DNA of 64,000 nucleotides, taken from contig NZ_CP033091.2 in assembly GCF_003697165.2 (NCBI RefSeq), forward strand, positions 67,334 through 131,333. The letters run 5' to 3'. Under the pieces are notes generated by a model. It was not told the origin of the DNA. It ran no database searches and saw only the letters and a program-made list of their open reading frames with translations. Position 1 is the first letter of the stretch. Every line of letters starts with the position of its first letter. The stretch comes from Escherichia coli DSM 30083 = JCM 1649 = ATCC 11775 (GTDB taxonomy: Bacteria > Pseudomonadota > Gammaproteobacteria > Enterobacterales > Enterobacteriaceae). The position numbers were made by a program, and so were the translations under genes. Shown here piece after piece: positions 18,621 to 26,863 of the stretch.

Positions 18621-19004
18621 TTATTCATCATCATTTTTTGGAAAAAATCGTTCCATCTCAGATGATACCTTCTCCCTGATATCTTCAACCATATTGGCAT
18701 ATTCAAACTTTGGATTTCCGGAGACATGAGGACTGAGAGACTCAATACCCAAAATTTTCGCTACTGATGATTGTGTTTTTACAACGCATTCAAGAAGCAA
18801 TTTATTAAACTCAGTCTGATTAAATGCAGACTCTTTACGCTCCATCTGAGCCTCATGTACACGAAGCCCCAGTTCAAGAAGCATTGAAGCTGTTGCTGAA
18901 AAACTGACATCTTTTTCCCTTGCCCCTTCCTGTCGACGCTTCTCAATAATCGCATTTATTTTTTCATAGGCATCATTGCTGATATACAGGTTCACCTTAG
19001 CCAT
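18621..19004 (-). CDS. traM: TraM, relaxosome protein
   Basis: A 127-residue tetrameric oriT-binding protein. The N-terminal ribbon-helix-helix (residues 1-50) binds the sbm sites next to oriT and represses its own promoter; the C-terminal helices contact the TraD coupling protein. Sequence and length match F TraM. It has its own promoter within the region to its right. Confidence 0.97.
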   Translation of the reverse strand: MAKVNLYISNDAYEKINAIIEKRRQEGAREKDVSFSATASMLLELGLRVHEAQMERKESAFNQTEFNKLLLECVVKTQSSVAKILGIESLSPHVSGNPKFEYANMVEDIREKVSSEMERFFPKNDDE

Positions 19005-19039
19005 TAGAGATTACCTTTTTTGAACATAAAATAAAGTTA

Positions 19040-19400
19040 ATTTCGAAACACTAAAATTCATAATGCAAACAGGGACGCACCGCTAGCAGCGCCCCTAGCG
19101 GTATCCTATAAAAAAACACACCGCGCCGCTAGCAGCCCCCCCTAATATAAAATAATGTTTTTTATAAAAATAGTCAGTACCACCCCTACAAAACGGTGTC
19201 GGCGCGTTGTTGTAGCCGCGCCGATACCGCTTTTTTAAATATCATAAAGAGAGTAAGAGAAACTAATTTTTCATAACACTCTATTTATAAAGAAAAATCA
19301 GCAAAAACTTGTTTTTGCGTGGGGTGTGGTGCTTTTGGTGGTGAGAACCACCAACCTGTTGAGCCTTTTTGTGGAGTGAGTTAAATTATTTACGGATAAA
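19040..19400. other. oriT: oriT with TraM sites and nic site
   Basis: F-type origin of transfer. The relaxase target reads TTTGCGTGGGGTGT^GGTGC, putting nic between 19327 and 19328 on the plus strand. A hairpin GCAAAAAC/GTTTTTGC (19301-19318) lies just left of it, and an 8-bp inverted repeat (TTGGTGGT, 19335-19342 with 19347-19354) lies just right. TraM-type sites with GCTAGC cores lie at about 19080-19135, and A+T-rich IHF/TraY territory lies between. The nicked strand is plus, so transfer leads toward increasing coordinates. Confidence 0.95.
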
Positions 19401-19418
19401 GTCACCAGAGGTGGAAAA

Positions 19419-19928
19419 ATGAAAAAATGGATGTTAGCCATCTGCCTGATGTTTATAAATGAGATCTGTCTGGCCACTGATTGCTTTGATCTTGCAGGCA
19501 GGGATTACAAAATAGATCCTGATTTACTGAGAGCAATATCATGGCAAGAATCCCGTTACCGGGTTAATGCCATCGGTATTAATCCGGTAACGGGATATGG
19601 CAGCGGACTGATGCAGGTAGATTCCCAGCATTTTAACGAACTGGCCCGCTACGGAATTAAGCCGGAACATATGACAACAGATCCCTGCATGAACATTTAT
19701 ACCGGTGCTTATTATCTGGCAATAGCATTTAAAAAATGGGGCGTCACCTGGGAGGCCGTTGGTGCATACAATGCCGGATTCAGGAAAACCGAACGCCAGA
19801 ACCAGAGGCGTCTTGCCTACGCATCAGATGTTTACCGGATTTATACCGGGATAAAAAGCAGTAAAGGTATCCGGGTTCCGACCACGAAGAAATCACTTTC
19901 CCAAATGAACAGTGTGCAGAACAATTAA
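19419..19928 (+). CDS. yubQ: Lytic transglycosylase (gene X / P19 family)
   Basis: A 169-residue specialised transglycosylase that locally opens peptidoglycan for the transfer apparatus (VirB1/PilT-N family). Signal peptide at residues 1-20 (ending LA), catalytic glutamate in SWQESRY near residue 43, then the GLMQV and AYNAG motifs typical of SLT domains. It is the first gene to enter the recipient but is on the plus strand, so unlike its leading-region neighbours it cannot be transcribed directly from the T-strand. Confidence 0.95.
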   Translation: MKKWMLAICLMFINEICLATDCFDLAGRDYKIDPDLLRAISWQESRYRVNAIGINPVTGYGSGLMQVDSQHFNELARYGIKPEHMTTDPCMNIYTGAYYLAIAFKKWGVTWEAVGAYNAGFRKTERQNQRRLAYASDVYRIYTGIKSSKGIRVPTTKKSLSQMNSVQNN

Positions 19929-20184
19929 TATTGTATACATTGTCAAATACCGGTTATGCCGCGACAGCGGCATGGAAGGCCACACACAAAAATATCATAT
20001 GAGTGATAATGCTGACTGGCCGAAGCCCCGCAAAGCGGGAACCCATATTATATATATCCGGTAACTGCGTAGCCTCCTGCCAGACCATTTTTCGCGGGCA
20101 CAATATTTACAGACTACCGAAAAGCCAGTTGATGAAATTGAGGCATATCAGACGACATAGCAATGCCGAAGGATGACAATATAA

Positions 20185-20215
20185 GTAAAGCCCCGAAAAT
20201 TTTTCGGGGCTTTAC
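20185..20215. terminator. Bidirectional terminator hairpin
   Basis: 15-bp perfect arms GTAAAGCCCCGAAAA / TTTTCGGGGCTTTAC with a one-base centre, lying between yubQ (plus) and yubP (minus) where both transcripts converge. The 250 bases from yubQ to here hold no other gene. Confidence 0.85.
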
Positions 20216-20223
20216 CTATATTA

Positions 20224-21045
20224 TCACGACTTCCACTCCCTGAACTGTTCGGCAATCATCCATAATGCTTTGTTGATTCTTATATCACCATCAATACCTG
20301 TAATGGCTCTTGTCCTGGTATTTTTCCCGGAGGCACTTCGCCCCGATAATCCACCTTTTATCATATTCTCCTGAACCCGCTGCCAGGTTGTCCAGAGATC
20401 GTTCTGTTTATCCTCCCGACGACGGGGAGTAATTATCTGTTCAGGCGTCACCGGCGTTTTATTTTCATCTTCATACCTGACCATCAGTGCAGCTCTGCCA
20501 AATAAATGTTGCTCGTCACTGTTAAGATGAATTTCTTTCATCGCCTCCATATTATCAGTGACCTTATCAAAGACACCGAGCACTTCATACGCTCCCTCGA
20601 TAACCTGCCCGACAATATCACCTTTATGTGGAACGCGGATTTCGCCAAAATTATTTCCGCACACCAGGCCATTTGTGCAGACAAAACGAAAAATTCCGGG
20701 GATCATCTGATAACTGGATGAACCATCATGTGAATTAAGCAGGATAATTTCAGGAACTTCCTGCCCGTTAATATGCCCTTCCCTGCGAAGACGTAACATA
20801 TGTTTACTGTATTCGCGACGTCCCAAATCACGAACCCGACTCTGACAGGCAAAGAATGGCTGGAAACCTTCATCACGTAACTTATTGATGATATTGATTG
20901 TTGGAATATACGTATAACGTTCACTCCGGGACTCATGTTTATCACCGGAAAACACCGAAGGCACAAACTGCATTAATTCATCATCCGTTAAAGGACGTTC
21001 ACGGCGGATGGAATTATACCGACCAAAACGGGAAGCTAATCGCAT
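20224..21045 (-). CDS. yubP: DUF932 leading-region protein
   Basis: A 273-residue protein of the DUF932 family, common in plasmid leading regions and phages; the biochemical function is not established. The start MRLASRF is preceded by AAAGGAG at a good distance; a longer frame to 21126 lacks a site. Recognisable segments are YIPTINIINKL, GFQPFFACQSRVRD and the FRFVCTNGLVCG stretch of DUF932. It is the second gene of the group behind repeat copy 1, following yubO. Confidence 0.88.
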   Translation of the reverse strand: MRLASRFGRYNSIRRERPLTDDELMQFVPSVFSGDKHESRSERYTYIPTINIINKLRDEGFQPFFACQSRVRDLGRREYSKHMLRLRREGHINGQEVPEIILLNSHDGSSSYQMIPGIFRFVCTNGLVCGNNFGEIRVPHKGDIVGQVIEGAYEVLGVFDKVTDNMEAMKEIHLNSDEQHLFGRAALMVRYEDENKTPVTPEQIITPRRREDKQNDLWTTWQRVQENMIKGGLSGRSASGKNTRTRAITGIDGDIRINKALWMIAEQFREWKS

Positions 21046-21163
21046 AACAGCTACTCCTTTATGAAAGAATAAATTTAATAAAAAATTTTTCCGCTTAATA
21101 TCATCCCTCCCGATCTCCATTAACAAGATTGCAACAATCAGGAGGGATATTCATCACATCCGG

Positions 21164-21451
21164 TCAGCAGATAGCCCGGATATCGAGGCCGGTACGCTTA
21201 ATCTGACGCAGGAACTGTTTGAAGTGATCGGCTTCCGCAATGTTGATATGGCGGAACTGCGTATCCACACCCCGGCTGAGCGCATAGCTATAGCTGAAGG
21301 CCATCTTTTCCGGGTGGCTTTTGCGATATTTTTTCAGCTCAGTCAGGCTGCTGAATTCCAGGACGTCCCACTCTTCCCCGGTGTATTTTTTCTTCCCGGC
21401 AACAAGAAGCGTGTACGACGCGATGTTAACGTGGATATTTCGGGTACTCAT
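21164..21451 (-). CDS. yubO: Leading-region small protein
   Basis: A 95-residue soluble protein with no recognised catalytic motif, rich in aromatic and basic residues. Strong ribosome site AGGAGAAAGCAGG. It begins directly downstream of repeat copy 1 and is followed by yubP, so both would be expressed early from the Frpo-like promoter. The symbol is from gene order in F and is less certain than the frame. Confidence 0.7.
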   Translation of the reverse strand: MSTRNIHVNIASYTLLVAGKKKYTGEEWDVLEFSSLTELKKYRKSHPEKMAFSYSYALSRGVDTQFRHINIAEADHFKQFLRQIKRTGLDIRAIC

Positions 21452-21472
21452 CCTGCTTTCTCCTCTCTCTGG

Positions 21473-22018
21473 TTTTCAGCCCCCATCATCTGTTGAGTTT
21501 CGGGAGCCGCGGTTTTGACGTTTTGCGGGGACCTGCCGTTTGTTCCCTCCGGTATTCACCATCACCTGTTTGAGAACCTTCGCCGCAAGGGGCATCACTG
21601 CCACGGCCTGACGCACCTGTCCTGGGCAGAACGCAAAATTTTTTACCGGGTTTTGGGTAAAAAATTTTGTGGGCTGTTCATTTACCCTGGACAGTCAGTG
21701 CGGCAGGTTGTGGCTGTATCAGCTCCCGGCGACAGGGGCTTAAACAGGTGAATGGCACCGGACACAACAACGGGCAGGAACCCGCCGCAACGACGTGAAG
21801 CGCGGTTTGCGAAACGGCGTTGCCCCTTACATCCCGGCGGCCTTTTGCCGGGATGCCGGGAGCGCAGGCCACGGCGCGACAGAGGCGGCGCGACCGGAAC
21901 GGTCGCTGCAAGCCCGGGGTTTCGCGTCAGGGATGGAAGCCCGCCAGGGCGGAGACAGCTCCGCTGGCTCCGTTCACGACAGCCCGCCCCGCCAGGGGGA
22001 CGCCCGGAAAAGGCATAA
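21473..22018. repeat. Leading-region repeat, copy 1 (Frpo/ssi-like)
   Basis: First of three ~530-bp copies that share the opening GTTTCGGGAGCCGCGG-type segment, a central hairpin and a long G+C-rich block ending at CGCCCGGAAAAGGC. In F, related sequences (Frpo) fold as single-stranded DNA into a promoter recognised by host RNA polymerase and supply a primer for complementary-strand synthesis. Copy 1 points at yubO-yubP. It is followed on the plus strand by a purine-rich tract (about 22019-22110). Confidence 0.85.
21634..21669 (-). promoter_or_regulatory. Frpo-like single-strand promoter hairpin, copy 1
   Basis: Perfect 14-bp arms CAAAATTTTTTACC (21634-21647) and GGTAAAAAATTTTG (21656-21669) with an eight-base loop, on the T-strand. 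By analogy with F Frpo it would give transcription toward yubO. Promoter elements inside the stem are inferred, not measured. Confidence 0.65.
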
Positions 22019-22349
22019 GCAGGAGAACAACAAAACAGACAATAATCAGGGCAGCAGTAATCAGAGTCAGAACAGGAGGAAAAAGAGAATAATCAAAGGG
22101 AAGGTGATGTGATTTCTGACAGGTCATAAACAGAGAAGGCGGGGGAAAAGAACGGGCGCCGCAGGCGCACGTTCATCCCCGTTCCCGGAGGGAAACGGCC
22201 TTCCTGGCAGTCTGGTTGTTCATGCCCGCACAATGCCAGCAAGGAGAAAGGGGCCACCGGCGAACCAGCAGCCCCTTTATAAAGGCGCTTCAGTGCAGTC
22301 AGACCAGCATCAGCCCTGAAAAGGCGGGCCTGCGCCCGCCTCCAGGTTG

Positions 22350-22511
22350 CTACTTACCGCTGGATTCGTAAGCCAAACTTGCCGTAACCTCCCTGTATCC
22401 GTCCTTCAGCCGGACTTCGCACAGACGATTCCGGGTCAGGAGTGTGAATATTAACAACGTGCAGCACACGATTAATACGCACCAGATAAGGGCGTTTCCC
22501 GGTAGTTTCAT
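22350..22511 (-). CDS. flmA: Hok/FlmA-family toxin peptide
   Basis: A 53-codon membrane toxin of a type I post-segregational killing system. It starts MKLPGNALIW with ribosome site GCAAGGAGG, has a single membrane helix (about residues 8-25) and ends EVTASLAYESSGK, all typical of Hok/FlmA. Downstream is a G+C hairpin GGCGGGCC/TGCGCCCGCC (22324-22340), the usual 3' fold-back region of hok mRNA. It differs at several positions from the F and R1 proteins (for example CCTLLIFTLLTRNRLCE) but keeps the pattern. It lies downstream of psiA as in F. Confidence 0.93.
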   Translation of the reverse strand: MKLPGNALIWCVLIVCCTLLIFTLLTRNRLCEVRLKDGYREVTASLAYESSGK

Positions 22512-22569
22512 GGTTTACTCCTCCTTGCATTAAGCACGGTAAGAGGCCATACTGTTGTTGATCAGACAT
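22354..22569 (-). CDS. flmC: Mok/FlmC overlapping regulatory frame
   Basis: A 71-codon frame starting MSDQQQYGLLP and overlapping the whole hok gene in another frame, ending GLRIQR as Mok proteins do. Translation of mok is required for hok translation and is what the antisense Sok RNA blocks. The frame stays open upstream but the MSDQ start matches known Mok starts. Confidence 0.8.
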   Translation of the reverse strand: MSDQQQYGLLPCLMQGGVNHETTGKRPYLVRINRVLHVVNIHTPDPESSVRSPAEGRIQGGYGKFGLRIQR

Positions 22570-22632
22570 ACAGGGGGCCTCGTGGGTTAATGAAAAATTA
22601 ACTACGGGGCTTTCTGCCTTCTGCCACACAAC
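22566..22632 (+). ncRNA. sok: Sok/FlmB antisense RNA
   Basis: Antisense to the mok translation start. The plus strand here reads GACATACAGGGGGCCTCGTG..., then a TTAATGAAAAATTAA stem and GGGGCTTTCTGCC, which is the order of R1 Sok RNA. Ends are estimated by analogy (~65 nt). Confidence 0.7.
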
Positions 22633-22786
22633 ACGGTAACAAACCACCTTCACGTCATGAGGCAGAAAGCCTCAAGCGCCGGGCACATCATAGCTCATAT
22701 CCCTGCACGCTGACCACACTCACTTTCCCTGAAAATAATCTGGTCGTTCAACCAGTTCACGGGTAATCCGTGTGATTATTGCCGCA

Positions 22787-23506
22787 TCACGCTGCCTCCC
22801 GGAGTTTGTTCGGCACCATCCACCGCTCCATCTCACGGACAGCATGACCGGCCTCTCTGGCTGCCAGACTGGCTTCCGCGATAACCTGCCAGAATGGCAT
22901 ATCCTGCCACTGCCAGCGTTCCATTCCGGCCAGTGACGGAAAACGCTCGCCCCACTGCCAGAACAGGGGTTCCAGGTCATGCTCTGCCACCCGGTCACTC
23001 CAGCGTGCATGCCAGCTTCCGACTGTTTCCGGTGAATGAAATGCCAGTTCGATTTCAGCCTGAGCAACCAGCACCTGGTACGCACGGGCTTTCTGCTCTG
23101 CCTCCCTCGCTTGCTGGCGGCTGTACTTCTGCATGACCAGCGCGGATTTATGGCGACTGCGTTCCCTGACACGAAACCGCACCGACGGGAACAAGCGTTC
23201 TGCTGCATCGCCGGGAAGGGGAAGGAGGCAGACCTCGCCCTGTGTTTCAATCAGCACATCGATGGCACACAGCCACTGAAGACGGTTGCCGTGCAGTTCT
23301 TCTGCGGTCAGGGACGGCATGAAAAATCGCAGGTCAGACAGCGAAATCCGGCGGCTTCCGTTCAGACAGCGGAAAAATGCTCCCGCATACGGATATTCCG
23401 CCAGCGTGTTTCCCTGATGGCGGCGTTTTTCCGTCTCCGCCACCGCCCGCCATGCGGCCTGTTGCTCTGTGCTGAGGGGAACCAGTGCCCGTGAACGTGC
23501 GTTCAT
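22787..23506 (-). CDS. psiA: PsiA leading-region protein
   Basis: A 239-residue protein, the length of F PsiA, co-transcribed with psiB. PsiA was long linked to SOS inhibition but PsiB is the active inhibitor; PsiA's own role is unknown. Strong ribosome site GGAGGTCAGGT. The start overlaps the psiB stop (ATGA), so translation is normally coupled; the amber codon in psiB may therefore reduce psiA expression. Confidence 0.95.
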   Translation of the reverse strand: MNARSRALVPLSTEQQAAWRAVAETEKRRHQGNTLAEYPYAGAFFRCLNGSRRISLSDLRFFMPSLTAEELHGNRLQWLCAIDVLIETQGEVCLLPLPGDAAERLFPSVRFRVRERSRHKSALVMQKYSRQQAREAEQKARAYQVLVAQAEIELAFHSPETVGSWHARWSDRVAEHDLEPLFWQWGERFPSLAGMERWQWQDMPFWQVIAEASLAAREAGHAVREMERWMVPNKLREAA

Positions 23507-23937
23507 ACCTGACCTCCTTCCGCCATCAGGATATGGATGATGTCGTTAACGCTGTACCCCTGCGCATCCAGTGACGCCGCCAGTGCCAGTGAATGGCTGA
23601 CTGCTTCCGGTGCAAACCGCCGCTGTACCTGAACCACCGCAAACGGCTCACCACCGGCATTCACCAGAACCAGCACCCAGACCTGGGAGACATCACCCGG
23701 TGAACATAACGCCAGGTGAAAACGTTCGTGGGCAGGCGTGAAACGGACCTAGACGGGGAAAAAGCCGCCGAACTCGCTGCCGTACTCGCCATTCATCGTC
23801 CAGTTGTCCGGCGCATCCAGTTCCCGCATCACGGCGTGTGTCAGCTCACGGCGTTCATCACTTCCGGCAGCCCTGATATCTTCATATTCCTGTGCGTTCA
23901 TGGTCTGTAATACATTCAGGGTCAGTTCAGTTTTCAT
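23503..23937 (-). pseudogene. psiB: psiB with in-frame amber codon
   Basis: PsiB binds RecA and delays the SOS response in the new recipient. The frame of 144 codons is otherwise intact from MKTELTLNVL to the TGA overlapping psiA, but codon 63 is TAG (23749-23751), where the family has CAG (FFPV-Q-VRFTPAH). All residues after it remain in frame and family-like, so the change is recent or a sequencing error. Without suppression only a 62-residue fragment is made. A second ATG/GTG one codon upstream does not alter this. Confidence 0.88.
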
Positions 23938-23991
23938 CACGGTATCTCCCTTGCTGCTGCCCCGTCTCCGGCGGGGCGGTGTGGTTGTTCA

Positions 23992-25950
23992 TCAGGCGGC
24001 ATCAGCCAGGTTATCGGTGCGTTCAGTGGTATCCGTCTGTGGATGTGGTGCACACATCCAGCCAGGCACCCAGCGGTTGTCTTTCATATGGTGCTCTGCA
24101 TGTTCAGCCGCATCACCTTTCTTCATCTTCTCTGCATCCCGTGCGGCACCGGACAGTCCGGCATCATTCAGAGCTGCGATAATCTGCGGCTTTTTCAGGT
24201 GTCCGAAGAAGTTTGCTTTTGTCGGCTGCCACCAGTCACGCATGTGAAAACCGATGGCGCTCTCCAGCGTGTCCAGCGGGCTGCGTGACGTGTGACCACA
24301 CTCGCGGGTCTGAACGCCGTGGATGCTGCACGCGGTGCAGAAACTGAGCAGGGATAACAGCACCTCCTGACTGAGTGACAGGAACGTCGTCATGTCCCGT
24401 GACCATCCCTCCGGTAACAGGGCCGCAAGACGGGCTTTTTCTGCCATCATCGCCATGAACGCGGCACCTTCCTTCCCTGACGGCGCATCGCTGGTCAGCG
24501 AATAATGTTTACATTCCAGGCTGATTTGTGCTGGTTTACTGTACGCTCCGCTGCCAAACACATTCAGGCAGAGCGTCCATGCCAGCAGTGCCAGGGATTT
24601 GTCCGGTTGCTGCATGAGTGCCGCCTGGACTGCCAGCGTGCGTTCGGAAGACATTTTCGTCAGCAGTGGCAGACTGATTTCCTCCACTGATGCTTTCTCC
24701 TGCACCTGTTCCGTGCGGTCAGCGTCGTCAGCCGCGTCATCCTCGCTGCGCAACTGCACACCACGCTGGACACACACATTACCGTAACGCCAGGACACCA
24801 CCACACCGCTTCCGGTACGCATCTCCGGCGTCCACGCTCTGACCTTCGCCATGCAGCGCATCAGCTTCATTTCTGCTTCCAGCAGGTCGGATTCCTCACA
24901 CTGGTTTTCCAGCGCGTCGTAACGCGTCATCAGTTCGTTCAGGCGTTCTTCTTCCGCCTCCGTCAGCACCGCGTCCGGCTCCGGCAGACAGCGGTATGTT
25001 CCGGCATCCTCACGGCACTCACCGACAGGCTCCATGCGTCCGGCGCACCATTCCCAGCCTTCGGCTTCCCGAAGGTGTTCAGCGACAGCCTGGAGTTTTT
25101 CCAGCAGGGCAGCATCGAGCGCCACGCGGTCGACATAACCGTCCCCGTCATCGCTGAACAAATCAGTACGCAGTTCGTCAGGTGAGAAAGCATCAGCCCC
25201 CACGAAGCGGAATTTACTGTTCCCCGCCACCGCCACTTCACTTTCCGTAATCAGATTGCGGATAACCCGCACATCCGGTTTTCCGCCCCATCCCGACTGA
25301 CAGGCGGCTTCAAACACCTGTACCTGACGCGCGGTGTCGTTCTCCAGCGCCAGCGCCTGACAGTGTTCGGTAGTGATGCGGTCTTCTGCCAGCGCATCGA
25401 GGATGACAGGCGCAAGGTCAGCCAGTTTCAGCATTCGCTGGACATAGCGGGGTGAATAGCCCAGCAAATCACCGATTTGTGCAGGTGTTTTGCCTTCCTG
25501 CGCCATTGCGCGGAATCCGGCAATCTGTTCAGCAGGGTGCATATCCCGACGATGACCGTTTTCAGTCATTGATGCCGCCGTCGCCAGCTCCTGCGGAATG
25601 ACCTTCACACGGACAGGCCAGTCAGCCGGAATGATGCCACGCTCTGCCAGCATGTTGAGTGCAGCCAGTCGGCGACCACCTGCGGCGACACCGTAACGGT
25701 CACCAGGCAGGGTATGCACGACCAGATTCTGCAACAGGCCAACGCCCTTAATGGACTCCGCCAGTTCGCTGACAGACTCCGCAGAATACGGCACCGTGCG
25801 CACATTCAGTGGTGATTTAATCAGTGAGGCCAGCGGCACGCTCACTTCCGCCGTCTGCGCCAGCAGGGCAGACAGGGCAGTCTCCTGCTCTTTTGACGGT
25901 TTACGGCTGGATTTACGCTCCGTTTTTGTCTTAGACTCTGTAACCGACAT
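23992..25950 (-). CDS. yubM: ParB/sulfiredoxin-like nuclease-domain protein
   Basis: A 652-residue protein with an N-terminal ParB-like domain: the GGRRLAALNML segment near residue 93, ENGHRRDMHPAEQIAGF near residue 133, then a helix-turn-helix (IGDLLGYSPRYVQRML). The long acidic C-terminal part has no recognised domain. It is common in F leading regions beside ssb and psiB; a nuclease or DNA-protection role has been suggested but not shown. The MSVTESK start has AAAGGAG; a longer frame to 25995 is not used. Confidence 0.92.
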   Translation of the reverse strand: MSVTESKTKTERKSSRKPSKEQETALSALLAQTAEVSVPLASLIKSPLNVRTVPYSAESVSELAESIKGVGLLQNLVVHTLPGDRYGVAAGGRRLAALNMLAERGIIPADWPVRVKVIPQELATAASMTENGHRRDMHPAEQIAGFRAMAQEGKTPAQIGDLLGYSPRYVQRMLKLADLAPVILDALAEDRITTEHCQALALENDTARQVQVFEAACQSGWGGKPDVRVIRNLITESEVAVAGNSKFRFVGADAFSPDELRTDLFSDDGDGYVDRVALDAALLEKLQAVAEHLREAEGWEWCAGRMEPVGECREDAGTYRCLPEPDAVLTEAEEERLNELMTRYDALENQCEESDLLEAEMKLMRCMAKVRAWTPEMRTGSGVVVSWRYGNVCVQRGVQLRSEDDAADDADRTEQVQEKASVEEISLPLLTKMSSERTLAVQAALMQQPDKSLALLAWTLCLNVFGSGAYSKPAQISLECKHYSLTSDAPSGKEGAAFMAMMAEKARLAALLPEGWSRDMTTFLSLSQEVLLSLLSFCTACSIHGVQTRECGHTSRSPLDTLESAIGFHMRDWWQPTKANFFGHLKKPQIIAALNDAGLSGAARDAEKMKKGDAAEHAEHHMKDNRWVPGWMCAPHPQTDTTERTDNLADAA

Positions 25951-26013
25951 ATATTTCTCCTTTGACCGGGATGGTTGTATGTCTGCCGGACGCATTCCCG
26001 TCCGGCACCTCTC

Positions 26014-26247
26014 TTACTTAAGAATGCCGAAATCACGGATGGCATGGTTCATCCAGTACCCGGCACCGTCCTCAAAATTCCAGGTACGCCAGACCATTGC
26101 ACCGTTATTACGGACAACCAGGCGAAACTGTTCGCCGTGGTCATCCTCGATAAAGACGTTCCGGTACTGTGCGGCAACAGCTTCGGCATGTTTGCGGGTA
26201 AAAGGACCGTCAGGCAGCCCCTGAAGTATTCTGAAATATTCGCTCAT
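26014..26247 (-). CDS. yubL: DUF905-family small protein
   Basis: A 77-residue protein starting MSEYFRILQG, of the DUF905 family found beside plasmid ssb genes. Features visible: FTRKHAEAVAAQYRNV helix, then a beta-rich FRLVVRNNGAMVWRTWNF stretch. No function is known. Because ssb is frameshifted, its extended reading frame now overlaps the first 38 bases of this gene, which may disturb initiation. Confidence 0.85.
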   Translation of the reverse strand: MSEYFRILQGLPDGPFTRKHAEAVAAQYRNVFIEDDHGEQFRLVVRNNGAMVWRTWNFEDGAGYWMNHAIRDFGILK

Positions 26248-26842
26248 CCTCATCTCTCCGGTGATGCCCCGCACAGGACGGAGCGGTTGTCACAGTCAGT
26301 CGTTCAGAACGGGTATCATCTGAAAACCCGTAATCGTCACTCTCCGGCGGTTGCGGCTGCGACTCCGGCTGCGTGGCCTTACGTCCACGGCCTTTCGTTT
26401 TTGCGCCTCCTTTTTTCGTACCGGCCTCCGCCTGTGGTTCCGGCTGAGACTGACCGCTGAACTGTTGCCCCTCTTCCGGCTGAGTCTGAGCACCTGCGAC
26501 ACGTCCCAGCATCTGCATGGTGCCCGTGGTCTTAACAAGAATTTCGGTGACGTAACGGGTGATACCGTTATCCTCCCAGCTACGGGTGCGAAGCTGACCT
26601 TCGATGTAGACCTGCGCGCCCTTGCGCAGATATTCACCTGCCACTTCCGCGAGCTTGCCGAACAGCACCACACGATGCCATTCTGTCTGCTCCCGCATCT
26701 CCCCCGTCTGTTTGTCACGCCAGCTTTCTGATGTGGCCACCTGCAGGTTTGCCACTGCGCCCCCGTTGGGGATGTAACGGACTTCCGGATCTTTTCCCAG
26801 GCGTCCTACGAGAATGACCTTGTTAATGCCACGAACTGCCAT
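26210..26842 (-). CDS. ssb: Single-stranded DNA-binding protein with frameshifted C-terminus
   Basis: The OB-fold domain (residues 1-112, MAVRGINKVILVGRLG...) and the Gln/Pro/Gly-rich linker match F SSB to residue 176 (YGFSDD). At that point one base is missing: the DNA reads GAT GAT ACC CGT TCT GAA, where GAT GAT ATC CCG TTC TGA would give the conserved DDIPF end. The frame runs on for 34 unrelated residues to 26210 (210 in all instead of 179). The acidic tip binds SSB partner proteins, so the product may bind ssDNA but not recruit partners. An internal acidic patch (DEDER) in the new tail is not at the terminus. Confidence 0.9.
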   Translation of the reverse strand: MAVRGINKVILVGRLGKDPEVRYIPNGGAVANLQVATSESWRDKQTGEMREQTEWHRVVLFGKLAEVAGEYLRKGAQVYIEGQLRTRSWEDNGITRYVTEILVKTTGTMQMLGRVAGAQTQPEEGQQFSGQSQPEPQAEAGTKKGGAKTKGRGRKATQPESQPQPPESDDYGFSDDTRSERLTVTTAPSCAGHHRRDEDERIFQNTSGAA

Positions 26843-26863
26843 GATGTGTCTCCTTCTGTTGAT

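Noticed and set aside
21752..22112. Long plus-strand frames inside the repeats (also at 27143-27562 and 30317-30742)
   Set aside because: They arise from G+C-rich repeat sequence in several frames at once, with no ribosome sites.
21927..22127. Minus-strand 66-codon hydrophobic frame next to repeat copy 1
   Set aside because: It runs into the repeat, has no ribosome site, and copies 2 and 3 have no equivalent.
22720..23250. Minus-strand 176-codon frame overlapping psiA
   Set aside because: An out-of-frame shadow of psiA, with composition typical of a shifted reading of it.
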